NCBI GenBank assembly: GCA_963729695.1
Contig: CAVSOT010000004.1
Coordinates: 620,001 to 684,000, forward strand
Direction: 5' to 3'
Length of the DNA: 64,000 nucleotides
Source: PALSA-693 sp963729695
GTDB taxonomy: Bacteria; Actinomycetota; Acidimicrobiia; Acidimicrobiales; Palsa-688
Shown here piece after piece: positions 42,863-52,328 of this stretch (position 1 is the first letter of the stretch; every line of letters begins with the position of its first letter). The notes beneath the pieces were generated by a model, which made no database searches, had not been told where the DNA came from, and saw only the letters and a program-made list of their open reading frames with translations. The position numbers were made by a program, and so were the translations under genes.

Positions 42863-43465
42863 TCAGACCGGAGGGAGCATGGTGGTTACCTCTGCGACGT
42901 CCTGCGGAGTGACGGAGCCGAGGAGTTCTGCGGCTCGGATGGCTTCGTCGAGCGACTCGTAGAGTCTGGTTTCCCCCTCGCTCTCCAGGGCGTAGCGGAC
43001 GTGGTGGCTGCCCCAGCCGCTGGCAGGGCCGACCTCGATGATCTCTGCTATCGGCCTGCCGTCGTTCGTGGTCTGCTCGGTCATCCATTGACGCCAACCG
43101 CTGGTGTGGTAGGTCACCTGCTGCCAGGTGAGGCGCCTGGGCTCGAGCAAGAGAAGTTCGGATACCCCGGTGATGTCGAACACCCTGCGGACGGCTGATG
43201 TGGCACCGACGACCCAAAGGCTTCCGCCGGGTGACACTTGCCGGTGGGCTCGGAGCAAGGCGTTGATCCCGGTAGAGTCCATGAAGGTTACGTCGCTCAC
43301 GTCGACGATCACATCGGGCGAGCCCTGCTGGGCCGTGGACAGCGCATCACGGATCTCCGGGCCGGCGCTCATGTCTATCTCGCCCCGCACGAACACGATG
43401 GCCCGCCCGTTGGAGTTCGCTACTTCTACGCCGAAGCTGTCGTCAACCACGAGTACTCCCTTCAT
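42863..43465 (-). CDS. STAS-domain anti-sigma-factor antagonist
   Basis: 200 residues from ATG 43465. Residues about 5-110 form a STAS domain: FVRGEIDMSAGPEIRDAL, DVIVDVSDVTFMDSTGINAL with the phosphorylatable Ser in MDSTG, and LWVVGATSAVRRVFDITG. A C-terminal extension of about 80 residues (WRQWMTEQTTNDGRPIAEII to the end) is not typical. Antagonists of this type bind anti-sigma kinases in stress signalling. The cognate kinase is not in the window. Confidence 0.88.
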   Translation of the reverse strand: MKGVLVVDDSFGVEVANSNGRAIVFVRGEIDMSAGPEIRDALSTAQQGSPDVIVDVSDVTFMDSTGINALLRAHRQVSPGGSLWVVGATSAVRRVFDITGVSELLLLEPRRLTWQQVTYHTSGWRQWMTEQTTNDGRPIAEIIEVGPASGWGSHHVRYALESEGETRLYESLDEAIRAAELLGSVTPQDVAEVTTMLPPV

Positions 43466-43634
43466 CCCTAGTCGCAAACCACGCTGATGTTGAAGGCGCG
43501 ACGCCTGTGCCACCTGCTATCCGAAAGCGAGCCGACCGGCTCGACCCTCTTTTTGAAGGGAGGCCAACGGTCTCACACAGGACCAGAAACACAACGGAGG
43601 TTTCCTCTTTCGGGTCTGAAGTGAGGAGGCCGTT

Positions 43635-43955
43635 TCACTCTGGCGTGGGGGATCCCTGGTCCGCTTGGAGTCGGGTCACCTCCCGCTTGAGTTGTCCCAC
43701 TTCTGCTTCCAAGGCCAGCAGCCGGCGGATGCCGGCGAGGGTCAGACCCTCGCCGGCCAGCTCGCTGACCCGGTGTATCTGATCAATCTCTGACCGGGTG
43801 TATCGCCGCTGCCCGCCGTCGGAGCGTTCCGGGCTGATCAGGTCCTCGCTGTCGAGGCGACGCAGGAAGGCCGGTTGCACCTGGAGCATGGCTGCCACCT
43901 GGCCTACCGTATAGAGGGGCGCATCTACGTTGTCTATGGGAAGTCGCATGCGCAC
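43635..43955 (-). CDS. MerR-family regulator, HspR-like
   Basis: 106 residues from ATG 43955 (ATG 43949 also possible). APLYTVGQVAAMLQVQPAFL is the HspR/MerR recognition helix region, followed by RRLDSEDLISPERSDGGQRRYTRSEID and a C-terminal coiled coil (LLALEAEVGQLKREVTRLQ). Lies 21 bp downstream of the hsp20 gene on the same strand, the usual arrangement for an autoregulated small-heat-shock operon. Confidence 0.88.
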   Translation of the reverse strand: MRMRLPIDNVDAPLYTVGQVAAMLQVQPAFLRRLDSEDLISPERSDGGQRRYTRSEIDQIHRVSELAGEGLTLAGIRRLLALEAEVGQLKREVTRLQADQGSPTPE

Positions 43956-43976
43956 CCCGTGTTGGTGGAGGCGTGC

Positions 43977-44402
43977 TCAGACGGTGATGGCCGTCTGCTC
44001 ACGATGGTCGGACTGGATGGTGACCTTTTTGGGTTTGGCCTGCTCCGCCACCGGGATCTCCAAGCGGAGCACGCCGTCGCGATAGTTGGCGGCGATCCGG
44101 TCGCTATCGAGAGTCTCGCCCAGGAACAGCTGGCGGCTGAAGGTCCCGAAGGGTCGTTCGGCCACCAGCATCTCCGTCTGCTCGTCCTGAGCGCGGGTCC
44201 GGGTGGCGTGCACCGAAAGGAGGTTGCGCTCCACCGTCAACTCGATGGAGTCAGGCGACACGCCCGGCAGGTCGAACTCCACCATAAAGGTGTCGCCCAG
44301 GCGGTAGGCGTCGATGGGCATAGCCGCCGGTCGGGCCGGAGTGCCGAACACCTGCTGGGTAAGGCGATCCAGGTCCCGGAAGGGGTCGGTACGCATCAAC
44401 AT
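43977..44402 (-). CDS. Small heat-shock protein (Hsp20)
   Basis: 141 residues from ATG 44402 with the strong site AGGAGGAGC. The alpha-crystallin domain is complete: DTFMVEFDLPGVSPDSIELT, NLLSVHATR, RPFGTFSRQLFLGETLDSDR, YRDGVLRLEIPVAEQAKPKK. A chaperone that holds unfolding proteins. The frame is open upstream to 44666, but those residues are not Hsp20-like. First gene of the hsp20-hspR unit. Confidence 0.93.
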   Translation of the reverse strand: MLMRTDPFRDLDRLTQQVFGTPARPAAMPIDAYRLGDTFMVEFDLPGVSPDSIELTVERNLLSVHATRTRAQDEQTEMLVAERPFGTFSRQLFLGETLDSDRIAANYRDGVLRLEIPVAEQAKPKKVTIQSDHREQTAITV

Positions 44403-44444
44403 CGCAAGCTCCTCCTCTCTCAGTTGCCACCGCTTGCGTAGGGA

Positions 44445-44474
44445 AGCATAAAACGAACATGATGAAACATGCAA
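44445..44474 (-). promoter_or_regulatory. Candidate hsp20 promoter
   Basis: On the minus strand TTGCAT (44474-44469), 18 bp, TATGCT (44450-44445), in a locally AT-rich stretch about 43 bp upstream of the Hsp20 start. The overlapping palindrome-like CATGTTTCATCATG could be a regulator site, but no clear HAIR element is visible. Confidence 0.4.
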
Positions 44475-44672
44475 GAGAAGTTGCAGGTTTTTCGAAGGGT
44501 GGGCCGGATTGTGCGCCCAGGAGTGGCCCCAGTCTCTGCCGCAGTCGTCTCGGGGGCGGTTGTCGGACAGGCGAGCCGGGCCCCCGCCAACCATCGACCC
44601 GGCGATGGGTGAAGGGCTCAACCTCGAATGTCGAAAAAACTCGACCGGGATTGCAGTCCCAGCCACACGACG

Positions 44673-45779
44673 TCAGGCCACGCGGTACCTGGTTGCATCG
44701 GACGTGCGTAGCGTGAGTCCGTGGCCGACCACATCGCGGCGGGGGACGAGCGCGCCTCCCTGAGGAGAGAGGGCGCCGTCGAACAGCGTGGTCTCGATGC
44801 GATGGTGGTCGTGGAAGTACTCGATATGTCGCAGGTTGGTGACAGCCCCGGCTACGGGTGCGTGGATATTCGGCGCGCAGTGAGCCGAGACCTGGAGTTG
44901 GTGAGCGGCGGCCAGATGGGCCGCCAAGAGCCAGCCGGTGTAGCCTCCGCAGCGGGTGGCGTCCGCTTGCAGGCAGTCGACCGCCCGGGCGTCGAGCATC
45001 TGGGCGAAGTAGGCCGGCGTGTATCCGTACTCGCCGGCGGCGACGTCGGCGTCGCATTGGTCGCGCACTTCGCGAAGGCCCGAGAGGTCGTCGGAGGAGA
45101 CCGGCTCCTCGAACCAGCTCACACCCGAACCGTCGACGATTTCGCGGCCCATCCGGATGGCCTGTTTGCGGCTGTAGCCGCCGTTGGCATCGACGTAGAC
45201 CTCGACGGAATCGCCCACCACTGATCGCGTCAGTCGCACCCGGTGGAGGTCCCGCGAGGCGTTGTGTCCCCACGACTCCCCGATTTTGATCTTGACGCGC
45301 GGGATCGCCCAGGCACTGACCCACTGCTCGAGTTGGGCCCGGGTCGTGCTGTCAGCATAATTGGTGAACCCGCCGCTGCCATATACGGGAACCCGGTCTA
45401 CCGCTCGCCCGAGCAGGTTGACCAGCGACACATCGAGCAGGCGGGCCTTGAGGTCCCAGGCCGCGATGTCGACCGCCGAGATGGCGCAGGCCACCAAACC
45501 GGGGCGACCCTGGTTGCGGCAGGCTCGCGCCATGGCCTCGTTGAGACCGGCCACATCCATGGCGTCGTGGTCGCGGACCGTCCCGGCCAGGGTCGAATCG
45601 ATCACGGTCTTGGCGCCGGCCCCGGCGTAGGTCCATCCGAGCCCGACCGAGTCACCGCAGCCGAGCCGGACCAGCACCATGGTCGTGGCGGACCAGGCGA
45701 GGGTGCCGTCGGCTTCGGATTGATCGGTGGGGATCTCGTAGACCTCGGCAGCGATACCGTCGATCGTCCGGCAGCTCAC
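44673..45779 (-). CDS. Enolase-superfamily (mandelate racemase-like) enzyme
   Basis: 368 residues from GTG 45779, 2 bp after the GMC gene stop. The barrel shows RVKIKIGESWG (general base KxK), VYVDANGGYS (metal Asp), WFEEPVSSDD (metal Glu) and AAGEYGY (third ligand). Acid-sugar dehydratases of this type have a His near the C-terminal end (here HCAPNIHAPVA). Most members dehydrate aldonic acids. Last gene of the operon with a GMC oxidoreductase, consistent with sugar-acid use. Confidence 0.87.
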   Translation of the reverse strand: MSCRTIDGIAAEVYEIPTDQSEADGTLAWSATTMVLVRLGCGDSVGLGWTYAGAGAKTVIDSTLAGTVRDHDAMDVAGLNEAMARACRNQGRPGLVACAISAVDIAAWDLKARLLDVSLVNLLGRAVDRVPVYGSGGFTNYADSTTRAQLEQWVSAWAIPRVKIKIGESWGHNASRDLHRVRLTRSVVGDSVEVYVDANGGYSRKQAIRMGREIVDGSGVSWFEEPVSSDDLSGLREVRDQCDADVAAGEYGYTPAYFAQMLDARAVDCLQADATRCGGYTGWLLAAHLAAAHQLQVSAHCAPNIHAPVAGAVTNLRHIEYFHDHHRIETTLFDGALSPQGGALVPRRDVVGHGLTLRTSDATRYRVA

Positions 45780-45781
45780 GG

Positions 45782-47449
45782 TCAGTCCTGTCGGCTCGGC
45801 TTCAATCCGGCCCGGGCTCCGGAAACCAGTCGGTCGGCGCAACGGGCGGCCAGGGCCATGATGGTCAAGGCCGGGTTGGCGGCGCCCTGGGTCGGCAGGA
45901 CGCTGCCGTCGGTGATGTACAGGTTGGGGACCACGAAGGTGCGGAGGTCGCCGTCGACCACGCCGGCCTTTTCATCCAGGGCCATGCGGCAGCCGCCGAC
46001 CAGGTGGGCGTAGCGTTCGATAGTGATGACTTCCTCGGCACCCGCAGCCTGGAGAAGGGTTTCCATGGTGGTCCGGGCCGCCTTCATCAGTTTCCGGTCG
46101 TTGTCGCACTGGCCGTAGGAGAACCGGGCGACGGGTAGCCCATGGCGATCGGTCCGTTGGTCCAGACTGATGTGGTTCTCGTAGCGGGGCAGGAACTCGC
46201 ACAGGGCGCCGACCGTGGCCCAGTGTACGTAGTCGCGCATGTACTCCCGCAGCACCGAACCCCAGTGTCCCTGGGCGGCGACGTGCTCGGCATAGGTGAT
46301 AGGCAGCGGCGAGACGTTCTGGATGGAATACCCGCGCCGGTAGGGCTTGCTCGGGTCGGTCTCGTAGAACTCCTCGGACGAGACTTCCGGCGGCGGAGCC
46401 TTGTACATGCGGATCTCGGCGGGGAAGCGGCCGGCCGTCTGGGGGGCGCCCTGCACCATGACGTACCGCCCGACCTGCCCGAACCCGTTGCAGAGCCCGT
46501 CAGGAAACCGCTCGCATGCGGAGAGGAGCAGCAACCGGGGGGTCTCGATCGAGTACCCGGCGACGGCGACCATCCGGGCCCGTTGAAAGTGCTCGACGCC
46601 GTCGCGGACATAGACGACGCCGCACGCCTGCCCGTCACCGTCGAGGACCACCTTGGTGACCATACAGTTGGCCCGGACCTCCGCCCCATGCGCAAGGGCG
46701 TCGGGGATGTGGGTGATGAGGGGTGACGCCTTGGCGTTGACCTTGCAGCCCTGCAGGCAGAAACCCCGGTAGACGCAGTGGTCCCGGTTTCCGAACCGGC
46801 CGTTGGCGATGGCCACCGGACCGACCCTGGCTTCGATTCCGGCCGCCGCCGCGCCCCGAAGAAAGATCTCGCCGTTGCCGCCGACGGGTTGGGCCTGATA
46901 GGGGTAGGTGTGCGGATCCCCCCACGGCCAGGGCTGCCCCGAGACCGGGAGCTCCTGCTCGAGGGCCTCGTAGTGAGGCCGCAGATCGGAGTAGCGGATC
47001 GGCCAATCGGCTCCGACCCCGTCGAGCGAATAGGTGTGGAAGTCCGAGGGATGAAGACGAGGGGTGTAACCCGCGTAGTGCACCATCGAGCCGCCCACAC
47101 CCCGCCCGGAGTTATTGGAACCGAGCGGGACGGGGTCGCTGCCGGTGATGACCCGGGGCTCGGTCCAGTAGAGCGAGTGGGAGCCGAGCTCGTCGCTGAC
47201 CCAGTCCGTATCGGGATCCCAGAAGGGACCGGCGTCGAGCGCGGCGGACTTCCACCCCGCTCGGGCCAGGCGTTGAAGCAGGGTGGCTCCGCCGGCGCCG
47301 CAGCCTACGATCACGATGTCGAGCAGGTCCTCGTCCGCAAAGCGGCGCATCCCGGCCTGGAGGCGATGGTTGGTTCGGTCCTGGCCGCTGGGCAGCAACC
47401 AGGCAGATTCGTTGCGGCGTCGAACGGCCGCGTCGCTGAACCGGCTCAT
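45782..47449 (-). CDS. GMC oxidoreductase (glucose/gluconate dehydrogenase large-subunit type)
   Basis: 555 residues from ATG 47449. FAD-binding Rossmann loop IVIVGCGAGGATLLQRLA (about 45-62), GRGVGGSMVHYAGYTPRL (GMC signature), CLQGCKVNAKAS, and C-terminal catalytic-side VGGCRMALDEKAGVVD ... TDGSVLPTQGAANP. Such proteins oxidise sugars or sugar acids at the membrane when paired with a small subunit, which is the upstream gene here (overlap ATGA-like at 47446). No Tat signal in the large subunit; it may be carried by the partner. Confidence 0.9.
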   Translation of the reverse strand: MSRFSDAAVRRRNESAWLLPSGQDRTNHRLQAGMRRFADEDLLDIVIVGCGAGGATLLQRLARAGWKSAALDAGPFWDPDTDWVSDELGSHSLYWTEPRVITGSDPVPLGSNNSGRGVGGSMVHYAGYTPRLHPSDFHTYSLDGVGADWPIRYSDLRPHYEALEQELPVSGQPWPWGDPHTYPYQAQPVGGNGEIFLRGAAAAGIEARVGPVAIANGRFGNRDHCVYRGFCLQGCKVNAKASPLITHIPDALAHGAEVRANCMVTKVVLDGDGQACGVVYVRDGVEHFQRARMVAVAGYSIETPRLLLLSACERFPDGLCNGFGQVGRYVMVQGAPQTAGRFPAEIRMYKAPPPEVSSEEFYETDPSKPYRRGYSIQNVSPLPITYAEHVAAQGHWGSVLREYMRDYVHWATVGALCEFLPRYENHISLDQRTDRHGLPVARFSYGQCDNDRKLMKAARTTMETLLQAAGAEEVITIERYAHLVGGCRMALDEKAGVVDGDLRTFVVPNLYITDGSVLPTQGAANPALTIMALAARCADRLVSGARAGLKPSRQD

Positions 47450-48151
47450 CCCTGGTCGGTCCGGCCGCCAAGCACACGCTCATGAGCGGCGCGCGCCGCC
47501 TCTACCCGGTCTCCCCAGGGCACTGGGTCGCGGGCATCACGGTCGCGGACCTCCCAGTGCTCCCGTTTGTCGACACCGAGGGCCTGGTAACCGCGCGGGT
47601 AGGCCGGACCGCCAAAACCGATTTCGTTCCAGGCCCACGGATGTGCGTAAAAGGCCGCGCAGGCGTAGCGGGTCCACAACGACCACACGTGCGCCGCCGT
47701 CAAGCCATGCCACTCTTGGGCCGAGTGCACGGCCTCGATCAAGGTGGCCTGCTCGTCAGGCCGGAGCTGGCAAAACGTGGCGCCGAAATTTCTCGTCGGC
47801 GTCAGTATCGAGGGCAGCCAGGGTAAAGCGCCAGGCGTCGCGATCCTCGGGCATGTCGTCGTATATCCACCCATCCGTCTCGTCGGCGGCGAGGCGGCAG
47901 TCCACCAGGGCCAGCACCGGAACCTTGGGTTGGTCGTGCTGGGCGAGGAGCATGTCGAAGAGGGCCCCGGCCGTAGCCTGCTCGACCGGCGTGAAAAAAC
48001 TGAACCCGGCGGGCGGGTCGACACGGCTCAGCACCACCCCGGCGGTGACCGCGTCCCACCGGTCCACCTGAGCCAGCACGTCGTAGCCGGCAAACCGGCC
48101 CTGGCAGCCGGGAGTGATCCCTTGCTGGTTGGGTGCCGGAAAGGGCGTCAC
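47446..48151 (-). pseudogene. Gluconate 2-dehydrogenase subunit 3-like protein, one frameshift
   Basis: Starts GTG 48151 (GTGA overlap with upstream stop). First frame through FSFFTPVEQATAGALFDMLL, PVLALVDCRLAADETDG and AALDTDADEK. Shift near 47790 at the homopolymer pair GAAATTTC. Second frame FCQLRPDEQATLIEAVHSAQ, RYACAAFYAHPWAWNEIGFGGPAYPRGYQAL to TAG/TGA 47446. The FFTPxE and W..IGxxGPxYPxG motifs are those of the GADH small subunit that accompanies GMC enzymes. It is probably intact in the organism. Confidence 0.8.
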
Positions 48152-48585
48152 TCGCCCTCCCGCCGCAGCAGGGAAGCCAGGAGCCCCATGCCGCCCACCA
48201 TGGACGCCAGCAGCGGGGCGAAGGCGGGAGGGCCCATCTCGACGTTGTAGCGAAGGTTGGACGTGCCGCCGGGCTTGTTCAGGACGCCACGCCAGTGCAA
48301 GAACGTCCCCTGCAGGCCATTGGCGATCACGAGCATCGACGCCAGCGGCAGCACGGTCTTGGCGGCTTTTCGGCTGAACACGGCAGCCACTCCGGCCGGG
48401 ACGATCGTCGGCATCACCGCGATCGGCAGCCACATCATCTTGTTACCGAAGCTGGCGCTGTCATGCGACGTGAAGGCCTCGGCGGTCGTGATCAGCGCAC
48501 CGGCCGCGGCCAGGCCCGCCAGCGACCGCTCGAACCGTCCGGTGCGGACGTCGTGGAGCGCCGAGCCGACCCGGGGCGCCCTCAT
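48148..48585 (-). CDS. Multi-spanning membrane protein of the oxidative operon
   Basis: 145 residues from ATG 48585 (ATGA overlap with the TPP enzyme). Four hydrophobic segments (about 22-40, 50-70, 78-95, 118-140). The pattern TSHDSASFGNKMMWLPIAVM and NLRYNVEMGPPAFAPLL is not one I can name. Coupled on both sides, so it belongs functionally to the GADH/GMC set, perhaps as membrane anchor. Confidence 0.65.
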   Translation of the reverse strand: MRAPRVGSALHDVRTGRFERSLAGLAAAGALITTAEAFTSHDSASFGNKMMWLPIAVMPTIVPAGVAAVFSRKAAKTVLPLASMLVIANGLQGTFLHWRGVLNKPGGTSNLRYNVEMGPPAFAPLLASMVGGMGLLASLLRREGE

Positions 48586-50387
48586 CGCTTCGCTCGCGGG
48601 GTTGGGAGAATCTCCTGCACCTTCTGTTTGATCCCGGTCCGGATGACGCCCAGAGCGTCCTCATCACCCGAGAGCATCGCCTTGGCGGTGTCTTTGACCT
48701 GTTCGAAGGTCGCGTGCGGCGGAATCGGCGGGAAGTCAGGATCCGTGTGGACGTCGAGAACCGTGGGCCGGTCGGCGGCGAAAGCCTTTGCCCACGCCGC
48801 CTCCAACTCGCCTGGCTCGTGGACCTCCAGGGCCTGCAAGCCGAGGCTGGCCGCGAAGCCTGCGTAGGAGACGCTCGGCAGCGTCTGGGATTCTTCGAAC
48901 TTGGGGGCGCCCTCCATGGCGCGCATCTCCCAGGTGACCTGATTGAGGTCATTGTTGTGCAGAACGGCGACCACCAGTCGCGGATCAGACCATTGCTCGT
49001 AGTAGCGGGATATGGTGATCAACTCGGCCATTCCGTTCATCTGCATGGCTCCGTCACCGACCAACACCACCGCAGGACGGTCAGGATGGGCAAACTTGGC
49101 CCCGATCGCGTAAGGAACGCCGGGCCCCATGGTCGCCAGGTTCCCGGACAGAGAACCCCGCATGTGGCCCCGCAGGCGCAGATGCCGGGCGTACCAGTTG
49201 GCCGACGACCCGGAGTCCGCGGCTACCATGGCATTGTCGGGGATCACGCCGCTCAGCTCCCAGACCAGCCGCATGGGGTTGACCATGCTGGGCCGGTCGC
49301 TGTCGAGCATGGCCTGCCGTTCCATGGTCTGCCACCAGCGGGCCACGTTGGCCTCGATCTTGTCTCGCCAGCCCCGGTCGGCCTTGCGCTCGAGCAACGG
49401 CAGCAACGCCGTCAACGCCGCTGCCGAGTCAGCGACGACGTTGAGCTCGTACGGATACCGCATGCCGATCATGTCCGCGTCCAAGTCGATCTGCACGGCC
49501 CACGCCTGCCCGAACGTGGGCATGAACTGGGTATACGGAAAGCTCGACCCAACGGTCAGAAGGGTGTCGCATTCGGTCATCATTTCGTACGACGGCCGGG
49601 TGCCCAGCAAGCCGATGGAGCCCGTCACGTAGGGCAGATCGTCGGAAAGCACGTCCTTGCCGAGTAACGCCTTGGCCACTCCAGCCCCGAGCCGCTCGGC
49701 GACGTCCATCACCTGCTGTCGGGCGGACCGGGCCCCCTGGCCGACCAGGATGGCAACCCGGTCGCCGGCGTTGAGGATGTCGGCGGCCTGCCGGATGGCT
49801 TCTTCGTCGGGCGTCACTCGCGGCTGGACCCAGCCCAGGCTGGAGGGGACCATCTTGAAGGCATGGCCTGGAGGGTCGTAGGAGAGCTCTTGCACATCGG
49901 ACGGGATGATGATGGCCGTCGGCGCTCGTCGGGCAGTTGCGACGCGAATGGCCCGATCGATGACATTCGGTAGCTGCTCGGGCACCATCACCGTCGTCAC
50001 ATAGTGATGACACACGTCTTTGAACAGGGTGCCGAGGTCGACCTCCTGTTGGTACGAGCCGCCCAGCGCCGACCGGCTGGTCTGGCCGACGATGGCCACC
50101 ACCGGCACATGGTCGAGCAGAGCGTCGTACAGGCCGTTGAGCAGGTGGATCGCTCCAGGCCCCGATGTCGCCGCGCACACGCCGAGCCGGCCTGAGAACT
50201 TGGCATATCCAACCGCCTCGAAGGCGGCCATTTCCTCGTGGCGGGCCTGGATGAACGCGGGCTTGTTGCCTGCTCGGCCCCACGCGGCCAGCAGGCCGTT
50301 GATCCCGTCCCCGGCATACGCGAACACCCGCTCGACACCCCACTCGCGGAGGCGGGACAAAAGAACGTCACCAACAGTATCGGACAT
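48582..50387 (-). CDS. Thiamine-diphosphate enzyme, pyruvate oxidase / acetolactate-synthase type
   Basis: 601 residues from ATG 50387. Catalytic Glu in IQARHEEMAAFEAVGYAKFS, SGPGAIHLLNGLYDALLDHVPVVAIVGQ, the central FAD/ADP-type domain with LVGQGAR, and the C-terminal ThDP motif VLVGDGAMQMNG ... HNNDLNQVTWEMRAMEG. Closest to PoxB-like pyruvate oxidases. It is the first gene of a five-gene operon, suggesting decarboxylation of a keto acid made by the downstream enzymes, or generation of an activated aldehyde. The exact substrate is open. Confidence 0.9.
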   Translation of the reverse strand: MSDTVGDVLLSRLREWGVERVFAYAGDGINGLLAAWGRAGNKPAFIQARHEEMAAFEAVGYAKFSGRLGVCAATSGPGAIHLLNGLYDALLDHVPVVAIVGQTSRSALGGSYQQEVDLGTLFKDVCHHYVTTVMVPEQLPNVIDRAIRVATARRAPTAIIIPSDVQELSYDPPGHAFKMVPSSLGWVQPRVTPDEEAIRQAADILNAGDRVAILVGQGARSARQQVMDVAERLGAGVAKALLGKDVLSDDLPYVTGSIGLLGTRPSYEMMTECDTLLTVGSSFPYTQFMPTFGQAWAVQIDLDADMIGMRYPYELNVVADSAAALTALLPLLERKADRGWRDKIEANVARWWQTMERQAMLDSDRPSMVNPMRLVWELSGVIPDNAMVAADSGSSANWYARHLRLRGHMRGSLSGNLATMGPGVPYAIGAKFAHPDRPAVVLVGDGAMQMNGMAELITISRYYEQWSDPRLVVAVLHNNDLNQVTWEMRAMEGAPKFEESQTLPSVSYAGFAASLGLQALEVHEPGELEAAWAKAFAADRPTVLDVHTDPDFPPIPPHATFEQVKDTAKAMLSGDEDALGVIRTGIKQKVQEILPTPRAKR

Positions 50388-50571
50388 ATGGTGTACTCCC
50401 TCGGATCGCTGGCTCTACGCTCATCGCGCTTCAACTGGCTCAACAACGATCGTCGCAAACCAAGAGCCGGAAATGTCGATACCCGCCACCCGCAACCCCA
50501 AACGGGCACCTATCTGGTTTGAGCTTGTCCTGCAGCACGTCACCGCACGCACGATGCCTCGGAGGTCCGGC

Positions 50572-52151
50572 TCAATAGCGGCCCGCTTTCCGCCACGATC
50601 TGCGCCGCCCGTCCGGGTCGTACACGAGACGGTAGACCGGGCTGGACCACAGCCGGCTCCAACAAGAGAGGCGAGGCAGGGTAAGCGGCCGAAGGCGGCC
50701 TGGGGGACGGAGTCCGCTGCCGCCATCCCGATACCAGGCTTCCAGCCGTTCGGCCGCGTCGGCGAACGTGTCGAAAAATGTCCCTGGATCCAACAGGTCG
50801 CCGTCATCTCCTGCTGCTCTGTCGAGGTGCTCCCGGGCCATTCGCAAGCGGAGATCGCGGGCAAATGAGTCCTCTCCCCTATGGGTCGAGTCTTCCGGGA
50901 ATACGTCGACGACGGCACAGGCCAACTCCGAGTCGTGGGTCCAGGACCGGCGGTTGACGTTGTCGGATCCGACTTTCGCCCAATCGTCGTCGACGATACA
51001 CAGCTTGGCGTGCACGTAGATGGGGATCCCGCTGCTGTTTTCCAGCCCATATACGGCCACCCGCCTACCGCCGGTTGCGGCCAGAGCCCGCATGGCTTCG
51101 ACGCGTCCGATCAAGTTAGGCGCCGTTGACAGATGCCCGTCCTGGTCCGGGTAGGGGGACACGACCGCGACCAGAAGGAGTTCGGGCTGGGCCCTCAGCG
51201 CCTGGCAGTGCGCGGCAACCGCCTGGCGCGACCACAGGTATTGGTCTTCGACGTATACGAGCCGGCGGGCCCGGCCCAGCGCCTTGGTGATTCCTCGCGC
51301 CACGCTGCGCTCTCCCTCGGGGGCGAAGGGCAGCGCCCGTCGCCGGGGGGGATAGGTCCGTAGGACCTGTACTGCCTGACGCCCGCAGCGGGAGGGGTCA
51401 TTCGTCGGGGCGAGCAGGGGCCGCCACGCAGAGCTAGTCCGATCCACGATATCCCGAAGCCGGTGGATCGGATTGCGTGAGAGCGGCGACGGGTCGTCCC
51501 ACCGCTCCCGGAACACGGCTTCGATGTCTCCCACCGCCGGTCCCCCGCAGTTGGAGCTGGATCTCGTGCCAGGGCGGGCGAGGCCCGTACACCTACGCCG
51601 TCGGCTGGCACTGGCCATCACCGCGGTGGCTGGCTCATCGCGACGGCTGTGGCACAAGTCGATCCCGCCAACGAAGGCGCAGTCGAGATGCGGCCGGCCA
51701 AGGTGACGCAGCACTGCGAACTTCTGGTGTGCGAACCGCCCGGCCGCACCCGCATGTCGAGCAGGCAGAACCCGCCCGCGGCGTTGATCTCCTCGCCGAG
51801 GTGGCGATTCTCCCGCTCGGAGAACTGGAAGCGATCCAGGTGCGATCGCCAGATGAGGCCGCGCACCAATACGCCCTTTTCTGCCGCTTCGCACAAGAGG
51901 GTTCCGACATCGGTACCGTCACCATCAAGGCGCTGGTCGGGATCGCCGCGCCAGTCCGTAAACAGCAGCACGTCGCCGGTGCGCATGGCTCGTATGGCGG
52001 TCACGAGCGTCGCGAAGTACTCGGCCCCGTGCACGAGCGCCCGCACCTGGTTGCCGCAGGTCCAAGCCAGGGCGTCATCGTGCCGGCGGTCCAACTCGGT
52101 CGCGGCGTTTCCCCGCTCGTGGGGCAAAAGAAACCAATCGACGGCAGCCAT
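50572..52151 (-). pseudogene. Phospholipase D-family protein, one frameshift
   Basis: First frame from ATG 52151 (GTG further 5' possible): VDWFLLPHERGNAATELDRR, VHGAEYFATLVTAIRAMRTGDV, FTDWRGDPDQRLDG, HLDRFQFSERENRHLGEEIN. Shift near 51750; second frame HQKFAVLRHLGRPHLDCAFVGGIDL (first HKD) and IPIYVHAKLCIVDDDWAKVGSDNVNRRS (second HKD) to 50572. Two HKD motifs form one active site that cleaves phosphodiester bonds, usually phospholipids. Restoring one nucleotide makes a normal 500-plus residue enzyme. Confidence 0.82.
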
Positions 52152-52328
52152 CACCCTGTGCTTACCCACCGGTGTGCTGATCTTCCGATATCCCTTGAAG
52201 CAACGATGTTCGAACGGTGCACCCTCACATCCCGAGTCGCCGCGCCAAGCCCGGTTTCGTCGTCGGACGGTGGGGTATTTCAGGCGTGCATCGGCCAGAT
52301 GCCTTTTGGGACCGACGAGAGGGGATCT

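Noticed and set aside
51477..52328. Very long 5' extension of the PAP2 gene
   Set aside because: It overlaps the phospholipase D gene in the antisense direction; GTG 52329 has the only good ribosome site and the hydrophobic core starts after it.
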